The notes: generated from the letters alone by a model not told the origin. A DNA stretch of 55,142 nucleotides from Anaerolineae bacterium (GCA_022823165.1 JAJDXR010000088.1:1-55142); one strand, 5' to 3'. Shown: positions 1-9,338, counted from the first letter of the stretch. Program-made: numbers and translations.

Positions 1-15
1 AAATTTCACAGCATC

Positions 16-88
16 GGGTCAGCCAAGGCTGACCCCTACAGGGTTCAAAATATAGTCGAAAGTTGTAGGGGCGAGCCTTGGCTCGCCC
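16..88. repeat. Two palindromic interspersed repeats
   Basis: Two short hairpin repeats lie side by side. The first has 9-bp arms (GGGTCAGCC / GGCTGACCC, 16-35) around AA and is followed by CCTACA. The second is preceded by TGTAGG and has arms GGGCGAGCC / GGCTCGCCC (69-88) around TT. They are members of the palindromic family found in many intergenic gaps of this window. No gene is supported between the left edge and 307. Confidence 0.85.
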
Positions 89-160
89 GCGCAAACACGG
101 AAATTCGCTATTTTGTGATGATGTACCTATATTCTCATTACTTACTCGCACTTACTTCTG

Positions 161-200
161 TGTACTCGGTGGTTACAATATTCTGGTGCGATTGCTCTGC
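161..200. repeat. Interspersed repeat with TGTACTCGGTGG core
   Basis: This stretch closely matches 15098-15137: both read TGTACTCGGTGGT, then an A/T-rich stretch, then TCTGG(T/C)GCGATTGCTC. A shorter reverse-strand relative is at 43928-43946. All copies are intergenic, so this looks like a non-coding dispersed repeat. Confidence 0.6.
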
Positions 201-219
201 TCCCGACTAGCGGGAGAGT

Positions 220-247
220 TTGACTGCGCTCGAAAATTTGTTACACT
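220..247 (+). promoter_or_regulatory. Candidate sigma70 promoter for the BMP gene
   Basis: TTGACT (220-225) and TACACT (242-247) are separated by 16 bp. Transcription would start near 254, giving a leader of about 54 nt before the ATG at 308. Confidence 0.4.
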
Positions 248-307
248 CTGGACTGCGATGCGAATTCGCATTGTCAGACGATGAGAGTGCATACTTTGGA
301 GGAATCT

Positions 308-1573
308 ATGTTCCGCAAATTGTCATTATTGTTTTTGGTTCTTGCGTTGATTGTGTTCGCGGGGCTGCCCGCGCTGGCGCAGGACGAAGTCGTATTTGGC
401 GTTGTGCTGGTCGGCCCCAACGATGATCGCGGCTGGAGCACATCGCATCATGAAGCCGGCGAGTATGTCAAGGCCAATATGCCCGGCGCGACCATGCTCG
501 AATTTGAGAGCCTGAACCCGGCGGATTCTCCCGAAGCCACGTTGATGGATGTAGTTGAGTTGATGGTTGAAGATGGCGCGTCGGTCATATTCACGACTTC
601 CGATAGTTTCGAAGAAGACACCAATGTCGTCGCCGCCGCCTTCCCGGAGGTTACCTTCATCAACATCACCGGCAGCAATGCGATCCAAGCCAGCGATGTC
701 GTCATGGGCGAGCACGCGATCATGCATGAATTGCCCGAGCTGCCGCCGGCGAATGTGGGCAATTTCAACGTCTACATGGAGCTGCCGCGTATGATCGCCG
801 GTTGCGCCGCCGCGCTGACTAGCGAGAGCGGGCAAATCGGCTATCTGGGCGCGCTGATCAACCCGGAGACGCGCCGCCTGGCCGCTTCGAGTTATCTGGG
901 CGCGCGCTACTGCGCCGAGCATTATCGCGATGACATGATGGCCGATGACATCAGCTTCGAGGTGACCTGGATCGGCTTCTGGTTCCATATACCGGGTGTG
1001 ACGCTGGACCCGACCGAGGTCGCCCAGGGCTTCCTCGATGGCGGCGCTGACGTCATCATCTCGGGCATTGACACCACCGAAGCGATCACGGTTTCCGGCC
1101 AATACATGGCCGAAGGCGACCCCAGCTACGGCGTGCCCTATGGCAACGTCAACGGCTGTTCGGAAGCGCCGGAAGCCTGCCTGGGCGCTGCCTATTACAA
1201 TTGGGGTCCCGCCTATCTTGATATCGTGCAACGCGTAGTCGATGGCACTTGGTCACAAGAATGGAATTGGCTGGAGCCCAAATGGGACGAGATCAACGAT
1301 GACGGCATCTACACCGACACGGATTACAGCGTCGGCGGTTATGTCTTTGGCGATGCCTTGAGCATGGAAACCATCGAAACCTTGAAGGCTTTCGCACAGG
1401 AAATCCACGACTTCCAAACTGATGACATGAACGCGGGCCAGATGTTCTTGTGGTCGGGTCCGCTGAATCTGCAGGATGGCGCCGAGCTGGCCGGCGATAT
1501 GGCGCCGGTGAGCTTGCTGGATATCTGGTTCCTGCCGCAACTGCTCGAGGGCATGATCGGCGCCAGCGAATAG
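308..1573 (+). CDS. BMP-family (PnrA-like) solute-binding protein
   Basis: This 421-residue secreted protein has a Sec signal peptide (residues 1-24, ending PALA before Gln25) and then the start of a BMP-type periplasmic binding fold (FGVVLVGPNDDRGWSTSH, residues 29-46). Family members deliver nucleosides or similar small solutes to an ABC importer. There is no lipobox cysteine, so it is probably not a lipoprotein. The ATG at 308 is preferred over the in-frame ATG at 281 because GGAGGA sits 4 nt before it and the signal peptide starts there. It is longer than many family members (about 340 residues). No permease or ATPase gene is in the window, so the substrate is open. Confidence 0.85.
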   Translation: MFRKLSLLFLVLALIVFAGLPALAQDEVVFGVVLVGPNDDRGWSTSHHEAGEYVKANMPGATMLEFESLNPADSPEATLMDVVELMVEDGASVIFTTSDSFEEDTNVVAAAFPEVTFINITGSNAIQASDVVMGEHAIMHELPELPPANVGNFNVYMELPRMIAGCAAALTSESGQIGYLGALINPETRRLAASSYLGARYCAEHYRDDMMADDISFEVTWIGFWFHIPGVTLDPTEVAQGFLDGGADVIISGIDTTEAITVSGQYMAEGDPSYGVPYGNVNGCSEAPEACLGAAYYNWGPAYLDIVQRVVDGTWSQEWNWLEPKWDEINDDGIYTDTDYSVGGYVFGDALSMETIETLKAFAQEIHDFQTDDMNAGQMFLWSGPLNLQDGAELAGDMAPVSLLDIWFLPQLLEGMIGASE

Positions 1574-1638
1574 GCTTGCGCTCGCCCATTGATTTTCGAC
1601 AAGAACTTGGGGTAGCCAAGCGGGTTTACCCCTTCCCG

Positions 1639-1693
1639 GCCCCTCCCGCCATCACTATGGCGCGCATCCGATGCCTCAGGGAGGGGCATTTTT
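1639..1693 (+). terminator. Probable Rho-independent terminator after the BMP gene
   Basis: GCCCCTCCC (1639-1647) pairs with GGGAGGGGC (1679-1687), followed by ATTTTTG. A nested hairpin GCCAT-CACT-ATGGC lies in the loop. It would end the BMP transcript before the next start at 1731. Confidence 0.5.
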
Positions 1694-1730
1694 GCGCCTT
1701 GATGCAGCAGAAAGGGCAGCGCGACGGTCC

Positions 1731-3056
1731 ATGAGAATTGCTGCGCGATGCTTGCTAATTGTGCTGACGTTGTTAAGCGGGGCTGCATTAACGGCGCAGG
1801 ACAATCCCGAACTCATCTTCCTGAATACACAAATCGAGACGCGGCCCGACGGCTTCGGCGGCGAAGCGCTGCTGATCACCGGCGAGTTGTATAATCATGG
1901 TTCAGAAGCCTACGCCAATGTCCGCGTATACGCTGAAGCCTATGACACCGACGGCGAATTGATCGGCGAAGGCTTCGGCTTCCTGGTGAACGCCTGCGGT
2001 ACCGCGCTGCTGGATTATGCCCTGCCGCCGGATAGTGGTCAGACCTTCGAAGCGCCTTATGAAGTTTTCGCTGAGGGCGAGGTGGCGCAAATCAAGCTGA
2101 GCGTCGCTGCCGATGCGGTCGCGCTCGATTCCGCGCCGCTGATTGAGAGCGCGCTGGCGCATCGCGTCGCCTTTGACGAAGTCGTCATGTTGGAATGGCT
2201 GGACGAGCAAACGCTGATTTACGGCGTCGGCTGTGAAAGCGCGGTCTTCACCGAGCTGGATTGGTGGCGCTATCACCTGCCGGACCACGCGCTCACGGAA
2301 ATCGAGCATCCCGACGCGCATAAAGTCACGCCGGAGATGATCGAACGCAGCGCGGCGGCGATGGTCACGCAATCGGGAGATTTTAATCCGGAGTTGTACT
2401 TCGGATCGCAGATGACATACTCGCCGACGGCGCGGCGCATCGTCTATCAGAATGACTTGCAGTCAATCTATTCAGCCGAGCCGGACGGCGCCTACAAGCG
2501 CCTGATTCACCAATACTTGCACAGGCAGAGTTTGCGCGGATTCCTGTGGGCGCGCAATCCGGGTGTATTCCTGGCCTACTACTACGGCGCTTACGGCGAC
2601 CCGGTCCGATATTTCGCCGCCCATGTGGACGGCGCGCGGGTGACGGGTTTGATTGACTCGCTGCCGCCGTCGCAGACTGTGCCGGGACCATCGCCGGACG
2701 GCATCGCCGCGGTCGTAGGACGCAGGCAAGCTGATGTCAGCGGCTACTTCTGGCAGACGACCTACGGCGGCAGCGAGCTGCTGTTTGAAGCGGAATTGCC
2801 GGGCAACAATTATCCGGCGCCAATCGTGACGAGCGATGAAATCTACCTGATCAGGCCGGTTGAGGGCGCGCCAACCCTGCAATGTTTCGGGCGGCGCACA
2901 CGCGAACTGAGCACGATCAGCGTCCTGCCCTTGCAGCTGACGCGGGAGTCGCGCGCCTGGAGCTGGCTGTCGCCCGAAGGCGGCAAGCTGGCGCTGGCGG
3001 CCAACGGAACTGACGGCGGCTTGTGGTGGCTGGATACGGCCGGCGGCTGCGGCTAG
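1731..3056 (+). CDS. Secreted protein with FxLYD-like N-terminus and propeller-like repeats
   Basis: The 441-residue product begins with a clear signal peptide (MRIAARCLLIVLTLLSGAAL, residues 1-20, then TAQ). Residues about 25-135 resemble an FxLYD-type beta-sandwich (ITGELYNHGSEAYANVRVYA). The rest has repeats with alternating short strands and turns, such as YSPTARRIVYQNDLQSIYSA and SWLSPEGGKLALAANG, like TolB/WD40-type propeller blades that read out as scripted values. I do not recognise a specific family. The upstream ATG at 1671 is rejected because the signal peptide starts at 1731 and the terminator hairpin covers the earlier start. It is separated from the BMP gene and may be transcribed independently. 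Confidence 0.65.
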   Translation: MRIAARCLLIVLTLLSGAALTAQDNPELIFLNTQIETRPDGFGGEALLITGELYNHGSEAYANVRVYAEAYDTDGELIGEGFGFLVNACGTALLDYALPPDSGQTFEAPYEVFAEGEVAQIKLSVAADAVALDSAPLIESALAHRVAFDEVVMLEWLDEQTLIYGVGCESAVFTELDWWRYHLPDHALTEIEHPDAHKVTPEMIERSAAAMVTQSGDFNPELYFGSQMTYSPTARRIVYQNDLQSIYSAEPDGAYKRLIHQYLHRQSLRGFLWARNPGVFLAYYYGAYGDPVRYFAAHVDGARVTGLIDSLPPSQTVPGPSPDGIAAVVGRRQADVSGYFWQTTYGGSELLFEAELPGNNYPAPIVTSDEIYLIRPVEGAPTLQCFGRRTRELSTISVLPLQLTRESRAWSWLSPEGGKLALAANGTDGGLWWLDTAGGCG

Positions 3057-3136
3057 GCATCTCAGCGGGAATGGCGCTGACTACAATTTAATGCCGGGGC
3101 GCGCCAAAGCTCGCTCTTGCCGGAAACCCAGGCTGG

Positions 3137-6100
3137 CTAATTGTTCGCTAATTTCTCCAGCGCATCCACCACCGGCTGCCAGCGACTGGCAGTGTATTGA
3201 TCAGCCATGTCCTCCGCCTCGTCCAGCGTCATCGGGTTAGTGTGGCTGCCATGCCCCAGCGCCGCCAGAGCCCGCGTCCAGCGCTCGACATGAGCATCCC
3301 CGTAATTCTCCTGCGTATAGCCAATCAAGGTGTCGATGAGGCTCTGCGGCACGGTGTAGGCTGTTGGCGCAGGCGTATCCGTTGGCGGCGGTACCGGCGT
3401 GTTCGTTGGGACGGGCGTGTTAGTCGCCGTCGGAATTGGCGTATTCGTCGGGACAGGCGTGTTGGTCGCTGTTGGAATTGGCGTGTTCGTCGGCAGCGGC
3501 GTGGCTGTCGGCACAGGCGTATCCGTGGGCGGCGGCTGCAATTTCTCCAGCGCGTCCACCACCGGCTGCCAGCGACTGCGACTGTAAGTATCCGCCATGT
3601 CTTTCGCTTCTTGCAGCGTCATCGGGTTAGTGTGGCTGCCATGCCCCAGCGCCGCCAATGCCCGCGTCCAGCGCTCGACATGGGCGCTGCCATGCTGCGT
3701 TTCCGCTTGATAAGCCAGCAAGGTCTGAATCAAGCTCGACACGGGTGTAGCCGTCGGCGAAATCGAAGTCGCCGTTGGCACGGGGGTATCGGTCGGAATC
3801 GGCGTACTGGTCGGCGTCGCCGTGGGAGTAGGCGTATTGGTTGGAATTGGCGTGTTCGTCGGCGGGATCGCCAGGGCCAAATGCGCCTCGCCGCTGCGCT
3901 GCCCGCCGTCTTGCAGGCTCGCGGTCAGGGTCACGCGATAAGTGACGCCGGGCGTCAAGCCGGTGAACTGATGGCTGGTGGCGCTCGCGCCCAGGCTGAT
4001 GGAGTCGCTGCTCAAATCGCTGCCGGCGTAGGACAGCGTATAGCCGCTGACGCCGCTGACGGCGCTCCATGACAGCGTGACAGCGGTATAGCCCTGTGTG
4101 GCGACCGCGACATGGATAGGCGGCAGCGGCGTTGCAGTCGGAACAGGCGTGTCGGTTGGGACGGGCGTGTCAGTCGGAATCGGCGTCGCCGTTGGCGGGC
4201 TGTCGGGCGCGGTTTTGACGCTGCCAGTGGCGACGAATTTGCCGCCGCTGAGCGGATAGGCGTTGACTTCGAAGGTATAGAGGGTATCGGGTTTTAAGCC
4301 GCCGAAGCTATGCGAGGTCTTGCCGGAGTTGAGCGTTGTGTAATCGTAATGGCCGCCGCCGGTGATGCTGACGAAATACAGCAGGACCTTGCCCATGTCG
4401 CTCCACTGCACGGTGATATGGTCTTTGGAGATTTTGGGGAAGATCATGCCCAGACTGCCGTCGGTGGGCAGCTGCGGCTGCGCGTCTTTTTGTGGCTGTG
4501 GCTGGCTGCCGGTATTGGGCGTATTGGTCGCTGTTGGCGGGATTGGCGTATGTGTCGCTGTCGGAGTTAGCGTGCTCGTCGGCGTACTGGTCGCTGTGGG
4601 TGTAGAAGTTGCAATTGGCGTGGGCGTATCACTGGGCACTACGAGTTGGTCTTGCTGCCCTTGCAGCGCGGCTGGAGTATCTGTTGGCGTCAGCGTATTT
4701 GTCGGAGTTAGCGTGCTGGTCGCGGTGAGCGTCGGCGTATTGGTGGGCAATACTTGCTGGTCTTGCTGCCCTTTCTGCGCGGCGGGTTTGGGCGGGGTGC
4801 GCAGAGTAATCGTGCTGCTGGCGACGATATTGCCATCGCAAGGCTGGGTGCAGACTTTGACCGTGACCGTATATTCGGTACTAGGTTTGACAGAATCATA
4901 AACGCCTTGGCTCGCGTCGAATGTGAGCTTGCCCGAAGTGAAGCTGCGCACGTTGCCGCTCCAATGATACCAAAGCGTGCCTGGCGGATTATTGTTTATA
5001 AGGCTTGCCCGCTCGGACACGCTCTTGTTCTTATTGCCGGTGATGTCGTCCCAGGCTAATGTGAAGCTGTTGAAGCTGAGCGAGGTGATGCGCAAGGGAA
5101 CTGGCGTGGCGGTTGGCGTCGGGCTGGGACTGCTGGTGGCGGTGGGCGGGATTGGCGTATCGCTGGGCAGAACTTGCTGGTCTTGCTGCGCCTGCTGCGC
5201 GGCTGGCGTATCGGTCGGGTTTGGATGCGGCTTGGTGCGGAATGTGGTCTTCAGCGACTGCGCAAATACCGCCTTGCAGCCTGTGTTGCAGGACTGTACC
5301 CAGACTTTATATTCAGTATCGGGCTTGAGCGTTACGGTTAGGCGCGGGATTGTGAGCGTTGTGGAGTAATGGGTACCTGGTTTGGAGGCGCCGGCAGGCT
5401 GGACAACCACGAAATTGCGCAGCCCAAAGTTCTGGGGGGATCTAGAATGGAAATCATTCCAGGTGAAAGTGGCGGAATTGTGCTTAAGGCGTGATACGGA
5501 TACATTTCCAGCAGGCGCCGGCGTATTGACCGGCTTGGCAGCGGTGCGGAAGGTGAATTCATCCAGGCTCGCCAATGGCTTGCCCTCACAGGTCTGGCGC
5601 CGGCACCACTTGTCAGCGACTGTTACCCAGATTTTGTATTCGCTATCCGGTTTCAATCCTCTCTGAGGGGTAAAATCGTAATGCCAATGCCCAATGATGG
5701 CTCTACTCCAACCTTCATTCTTGACGGGACTGAGATACGCTCTGTAGGTTGGCTCAAGATCCGTTTCCACATCATTGATGATATGGTCCCACTGGATGCG
5801 CACAAAGTCATATCTGTTGTGCGCCAGGTAGACCTTGGGCTGAACTTGCTGGTCTTGCTGCGCTTTCTGCTGGTAAAAGACCAGTTTCGGCGGCGTTGCA
5901 GATGGAGCGAGTGTGGCGGTGGGCGTATCGCTTGGAACAGGCGTGTCGGAAGGCGCAGGCGTATCAGTTGGAATTGGCGTGTCAGTTGGTGGAATGGGTG
6001 TATCGCTCGGAATCGGCGTGTTCGTTGGGGTGGGCGTAATCGTCGGCGGGACTTCGGGCGCAGTACGGACCTTGGCGCTGGTGACGACTTTAGCGCCATT

Positions 6101-7306
6101 TTCAGGATAGACAATGACGCTTACGGTGTAGCTCTTGCCTGCAATTAAGTCCTTGAAAGTATGCGACAGCTCGCCCGTGCTGAGTGTAACAAAGTCGAAA
6201 TAGTCTCCGCTGTCGCGGATCAAAACAAAGTAGAGCGCGACTTTGCCCATATCGCTCCACTCGACGGTGATGCTGTCTTTGGAGATTTTGGAGAAGATCA
6301 CGCTCAGACTGCCGTCGGTGGGCAGCTGATCGCTTTGCTGCGCTTGCGCTTGTGGCGCATTATCGTCCTCAGAGCTAACTTTGAGCTTGACGCTGTTGCT
6401 GCCATCGTCCGTCTCATGATCATATACAATTTTGTCCAAGGTCTTGAAGCTGCCAGTGATCGTTTGCAAAACGGTCGCGTTAAATGGATCAGAATCGTCG
6501 TTGGGCTCGATGACTTTTTTCACAGTGATGGTATAGCTGGTGTTCGGCTGCAGATTACCGGGCCAAGCATAAGAATTCACTCTGACACTGGGTCCCCAGT
6601 GCGCCGGGCTCAGTTCGATGATGTAGAGATAATGATCTTGGCCCGAAACAAGCTGATCGCTGGCGCTATCCTGCCACCAGGGACCAGCATGGGTATCCAT
6701 AATCTGCTCGACTACTAAATTCGACATCGTGCCCGCTGTCGGCGTCGCTGTGGGGACAAAAACAAAACCCGGTGGCGTGTTGGTCGGCGTTGGCGTGTTG
6801 GTCGGCGGCGGCGTCGCGGTCGGCGTGAACCCCGGCCCCAGCGTGTGGAAGGTAATGGTGAGATATTCTCCCAAGGTCAAAGGGTCGAAGTTGGAGTCGG
6901 GATGCGGCGTGGGGGTGGTGTCGGGGGTATCGAGCGGAGTCTTCTGTACCGTGACAGTGTATTCCGTGTTGGGCTTGAGCCTTTTGAAATGAAATCCGCC
7001 GCCCGGACCGCGGCCCGCGATATTGAAGGTGGGCCAATAATATCCGGAGGGTTTTAGATAAATGGCGTATTTGTAGCCCGGGCGCGCAATATCGTCCCAT
7101 TTGATGATTGCCTGTGTATGGCCGACGTAGATCACTCGCAAATTTTGGAGCGCGCCCGGCGTCGGCGTGGGGTCCTGCGCCTGCGCCAAGCCGCCGCCAA
7201 GCGCGATGAGCAGCAGCAGCGGCAGCAGGAAGCGCCTTGCCATTGAATAGTGCGCGCTGGCGAAAACAGAGAGTGGCAGGACGAGAGTTTGAGGCAAGCG
7301 AATCAT
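3137..7306 (-). CDS. Giant surface protein: eight FnIII-like domains, PT-rich linkers, duplicated C-terminal module
   Basis: This 1389-residue protein starts at an ATG with GAGGAG 8 nt upstream; the earlier in-frame start at 7360 lacks this. A long signal sequence (to about residue 44, ending LAQAQ) leads to eight fibronectin-III-like domains starting near residues 52, 193, 332, 490, 597, 736, 950 and 1061. Each has the SxTVxWxD and LKPDTEYTVTV strands. They are joined by (PTxTPxP)n linkers and recurring QQDQQVLPS peptides. The C-terminus carries two copies of a 65-residue module (HVERWTRALAALGHGS ... MTLxEAxDMAD ... RWQPVVDALEKL). No sortase signal, GPI-like anchor or catalytic domain is seen. 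It is probably an adhesive or scaffold protein outside the cell. Function is inferred from architecture only. Confidence 0.85.
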   Translation of the reverse strand: MIRLPQTLVLPLSVFASAHYSMARRFLLPLLLLIALGGGLAQAQDPTPTPGALQNLRVIYVGHTQAIIKWDDIARPGYKYAIYLKPSGYYWPTFNIAGRGPGGGFHFKRLKPNTEYTVTVQKTPLDTPDTTPTPHPDSNFDPLTLGEYLTITFHTLGPGFTPTATPPPTNTPTPTNTPPGFVFVPTATPTAGTMSNLVVEQIMDTHAGPWWQDSASDQLVSGQDHYLYIIELSPAHWGPSVRVNSYAWPGNLQPNTSYTITVKKVIEPNDDSDPFNATVLQTITGSFKTLDKIVYDHETDDGSNSVKLKVSSEDDNAPQAQAQQSDQLPTDGSLSVIFSKISKDSITVEWSDMGKVALYFVLIRDSGDYFDFVTLSTGELSHTFKDLIAGKSYTVSVIVYPENGAKVVTSAKVRTAPEVPPTITPTPTNTPIPSDTPIPPTDTPIPTDTPAPSDTPVPSDTPTATLAPSATPPKLVFYQQKAQQDQQVQPKVYLAHNRYDFVRIQWDHIINDVETDLEPTYRAYLSPVKNEGWSRAIIGHWHYDFTPQRGLKPDSEYKIWVTVADKWCRRQTCEGKPLASLDEFTFRTAAKPVNTPAPAGNVSVSRLKHNSATFTWNDFHSRSPQNFGLRNFVVVQPAGASKPGTHYSTTLTIPRLTVTLKPDTEYKVWVQSCNTGCKAVFAQSLKTTFRTKPHPNPTDTPAAQQAQQDQQVLPSDTPIPPTATSSPSPTPTATPVPLRITSLSFNSFTLAWDDITGNKNKSVSERASLINNNPPGTLWYHWSGNVRSFTSGKLTFDASQGVYDSVKPSTEYTVTVKVCTQPCDGNIVASSTITLRTPPKPAAQKGQQDQQVLPTNTPTLTATSTLTPTNTLTPTDTPAALQGQQDQLVVPSDTPTPIATSTPTATSTPTSTLTPTATHTPIPPTATNTPNTGSQPQPQKDAQPQLPTDGSLGMIFPKISKDHITVQWSDMGKVLLYFVSITGGGHYDYTTLNSGKTSHSFGGLKPDTLYTFEVNAYPLSGGKFVATGSVKTAPDSPPTATPIPTDTPVPTDTPVPTATPLPPIHVAVATQGYTAVTLSWSAVSGVSGYTLSYAGSDLSSDSISLGASATSHQFTGLTPGVTYRVTLTASLQDGGQRSGEAHLALAIPPTNTPIPTNTPTPTATPTSTPIPTDTPVPTATSISPTATPVSSLIQTLLAYQAETQHGSAHVERWTRALAALGHGSHTNPMTLQEAKDMADTYSRSRWQPVVDALEKLQPPPTDTPVPTATPLPTNTPIPTATNTPVPTNTPIPTATNTPVPTNTPVPPPTDTPAPTAYTVPQSLIDTLIGYTQENYGDAHVERWTRALAALGHGSHTNPMTLDEAEDMADQYTASRWQPVVDALEKLANN
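3145..3735. repeat. Tandem DNA duplication inside the FnIII gene
   Basis: Two copies of the C-terminal module (about 3145-3340 and 3540-3735) are nearly identical at the DNA level. They share an uninterrupted block of about 43 bp (3221-3264 and 3617-3659), which points to recent duplication or gene conversion. The DNA between them is degenerate 12-bp PT-linker repeats. Confidence 0.8.
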
Positions 7307-7350
7307 CAGTGTCTCCTCGAATGGGGGATCAATGCAAACTCTATTACGAA

Positions 7351-7379
7351 ACTCTATCACAATTCTGCGAAATATGCAA
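7351..7379 (-). promoter_or_regulatory. Candidate promoter for the FnIII gene
   Basis: On the minus strand TTGCAT (7379-7374) and TAGAGT (7356-7351) are 17 bp apart, about 45 bp upstream of the start. The match is moderate. The same 119-bp gap must also hold the promoter of the divergent oxidase gene. Confidence 0.35.
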
Positions 7380-7425
7380 AATTAGGTGACACGGGGAATC
7401 AGTAAAACAGAAAAAGCGAGCAACA

Positions 7426-8580
7426 ATGACAAAGCGCTATGACGCCATCGTGGTCGGCCTGGGCGGCATGGGCAGCGCGGCGCTGTATCACCTGGCCAAG
7501 CGCGGATTGCATGCGCTGGGCATCGAGCAATTTGAGATACCGCACCAATTGGGCTCGTCGCATGGCCTGACGCGCATCATCCGGCTGGCTTATTACGAAG
7601 ACTTGTCCTATGTGCCGCTGCTGCGACGGTCCTACGAGCTGTGGGCGGCGCTGGAGCGCGAATTCGGCGAGCCGCTCTTTTATCAGACCGGCAGTATTGA
7701 TATGGGGTCGGAAGACAGCGAGGTCTTCAGCGGCAGCCTGCGCAGCTGCCTGGAGAACAACTTCGCGCATGAGGTGCTTAATAGCCGGCAGTTGAGGGCG
7801 CGCTTCCCCGCTTATCAAATGCCGGCCGAGACGATGGCGGTCTTTCAGCCGCAGGGCGGCTTGCTGCTGCCCGAGCGCTGCATCAGCGCGCACACGCAAT
7901 TGGCGCGGCATCACGGCGCCGAGATCCATACGGGCGAGCGCGTACTGGGCTGGGAGATATTGCCGGACGAGAGCGTTCGGCTGCGCAGCGACCGCGGCGA
8001 ATACAGGGCCGAGAAGCTGGTGATTTGCGGCGGCGCCTGGGCGAGCAAACTGGCGCCGCCGCTGGCGGGCAAAGCCGTGCCGGAGCGGCAGGCGCTGATC
8101 TGGCTGGCGCCGAAGCGGCCGGCCTGGTTTAGGCTGGACCGCTTTCCCGTCTGGAACGCTCAGGTAGAAGAGGGGCGCTATTATGGCTTGCCGGAATATA
8201 ATCCCGGCGGGGAGACGCCGGGCATGAAGCTGGGGCGTTATCATCACCTGGAAGAGAACTGCGATCCCGATACGCTGGGCCGCGCGCCGAACACGGAAGA
8301 CGAGGCGCTGCTGCGGAGCTTCGCCGAGCGCTACTTCCCCGATGGCACGGGAGATACGCTGGATATGGCAATCTGCATGTTCACCAATACGCCGGACGAG
8401 CATTTTGTGCTGGACACATTGCCAGGCGCGCCGCAAGTTTCGGTTGCGGCGGGCTTCAGCGGGCACGGCTTCAAGATGGCCAGCGTGGTCGGCGAGATTA
8501 TGGCCGACCTGGCGCAGCGGGGCGAGACGCGGCATGATATCGCGCTGCATCGGCTGTCGCGCTTGGGACAAAGCGCATGA
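7426..8580 (+). CDS. FAD-dependent sarcosine / N-methyl amino acid oxidase family protein
   Basis: The 384-residue protein is a monomeric sarcosine oxidase/N-methyltryptophan oxidase type flavoenzyme. It has an N-terminal dinucleotide-binding motif (VVGLGGMGSAALYHLAKRG, residues 9-27) and the family's RIIRLAYYED segment. Lys268 in GMKLGRYHH corresponds to the oxygen-activating lysine, and Cys317 in ICMFTNTPDEHF to the cysteine that covalently holds FAD. It should demethylate or oxidise a secondary amine using O2, giving H2O2. Length is normal for the family (about 390). The stop overlaps the next start (ATGA), so it is coupled to the racemase gene. The exact amine substrate cannot be read from the sequence. 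Confidence 0.9.
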   Translation: MTKRYDAIVVGLGGMGSAALYHLAKRGLHALGIEQFEIPHQLGSSHGLTRIIRLAYYEDLSYVPLLRRSYELWAALEREFGEPLFYQTGSIDMGSEDSEVFSGSLRSCLENNFAHEVLNSRQLRARFPAYQMPAETMAVFQPQGGLLLPERCISAHTQLARHHGAEIHTGERVLGWEILPDESVRLRSDRGEYRAEKLVICGGAWASKLAPPLAGKAVPERQALIWLAPKRPAWFRLDRFPVWNAQVEEGRYYGLPEYNPGGETPGMKLGRYHHLEENCDPDTLGRAPNTEDEALLRSFAERYFPDGTGDTLDMAICMFTNTPDEHFVLDTLPGAPQVSVAAGFSGHGFKMASVVGEIMADLAQRGETRHDIALHRLSRLGQSA

Positions 8581-9272
8581 AGACAATCGGCCTGATCGGC
8601 GGGCTCAGCTGGGAATCGAGCGCTGAATATTATCGCATCATCAATCAAGAGACGCAGCGGCGGCTGGGCGGGCTGCGCTCGGCGCGATGCCTGATGGTCT
8701 CCTTTGATTTTGGCGAGATTGAAGCCTTGCAAGCGGCGGGCGATTGGGCGGCGGCGACCGCGCGCATGGTGGACGCGGCGGGAAATCTGGCGCGGGGCGG
8801 CGCCGGCTGCATCGTCATCTGCAGTAATACCATGCACCGCATGGCGCCGGAAATCGAAGCGGCGCTGGATCTGCCTCTGATTCACATCGCCGACGCCACC
8901 GCGCGGCCCATCGTCGCAGCCGGTTATCAGCGCGTGGGGCTGCTGGGTACACGCTTCACCATGGAGCAAGCTTTTTACAAAGGCCGGATGGTCAAGCGCT
9001 TTGGCCTGGAGGTGCTGATACCGACAGCGGCGGAGCGCGAACAAGTGAATCGCATCATCTACGAGGAGCTGGTGCGCGGCGAGATTCGCGCGGACTCGCG
9101 GCGGGCTTATCAGGCGGTGATTGGCGGGCTGGGAGCGGCCGGCGCGCAGGCGGTGATATTAGGCTGCACCGAGATTGGCCTGCTCATCAAGCCGGAGGAC
9201 AGCTCGCTGCCCAGCTTTGATACCACGGCGCTGCATGCGCTGGCGGCGGTGGATTGGGCGCTGTCGGATTAG
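8577..9272 (+). CDS. Aspartate/glutamate racemase family protein
   Basis: This 231-residue cytosolic enzyme has the family start IGLIGGLSWESSAEYY. It has both catalytic cysteines: Cys82 in ICSNTMH and Cys197 in LGCTEI, the positions expected for the two-base racemase mechanism without PLP. Length matches YgeA/RacD proteins (about 230). The ATG lies within ATGA at the end of the oxidase gene, so the two are probably translated together and act on related amino acids. Substrate could be Asp, Glu or another amino acid; YgeA-like members have broad range. Confidence 0.9.
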   Translation: MKTIGLIGGLSWESSAEYYRIINQETQRRLGGLRSARCLMVSFDFGEIEALQAAGDWAAATARMVDAAGNLARGGAGCIVICSNTMHRMAPEIEAALDLPLIHIADATARPIVAAGYQRVGLLGTRFTMEQAFYKGRMVKRFGLEVLIPTAAEREQVNRIIYEELVRGEIRADSRRAYQAVIGGLGAAGAQAVILGCTEIGLLIKPEDSSLPSFDTTALHALAAVDWALSD

Positions 9273-9309
9273 GCGCGCGCGCATTTGCCGGGCGTCCTAC
9301 GGAATTGTT

Positions 9310-9338
9310 CACCACAGAGACGCAGAAGACACAGAGAG
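9310..9338. repeat. CACAGAG-type interspersed repeat
   Basis: CACCACAGAG-ACGCAGAAG-ACACAGAGAG is one copy of a (C)CACAGAGxx(A)CAGAG family. Other copies are near 11809, 18614, 30645 and 48805. All are intergenic and sit next to palindromic repeats. Confidence 0.7.

Noticed and set aside
78..284. Small overlapping frames near the left edge
   Set aside because: They start inside a palindromic repeat and cover the promoter of the BMP gene.
3360..3540. CRISPR-like regular repeats in the FnIII gene
   Set aside because: The 12-bp periodic repeats encode PT-rich linkers in frame, vary in sequence and have no spacers.
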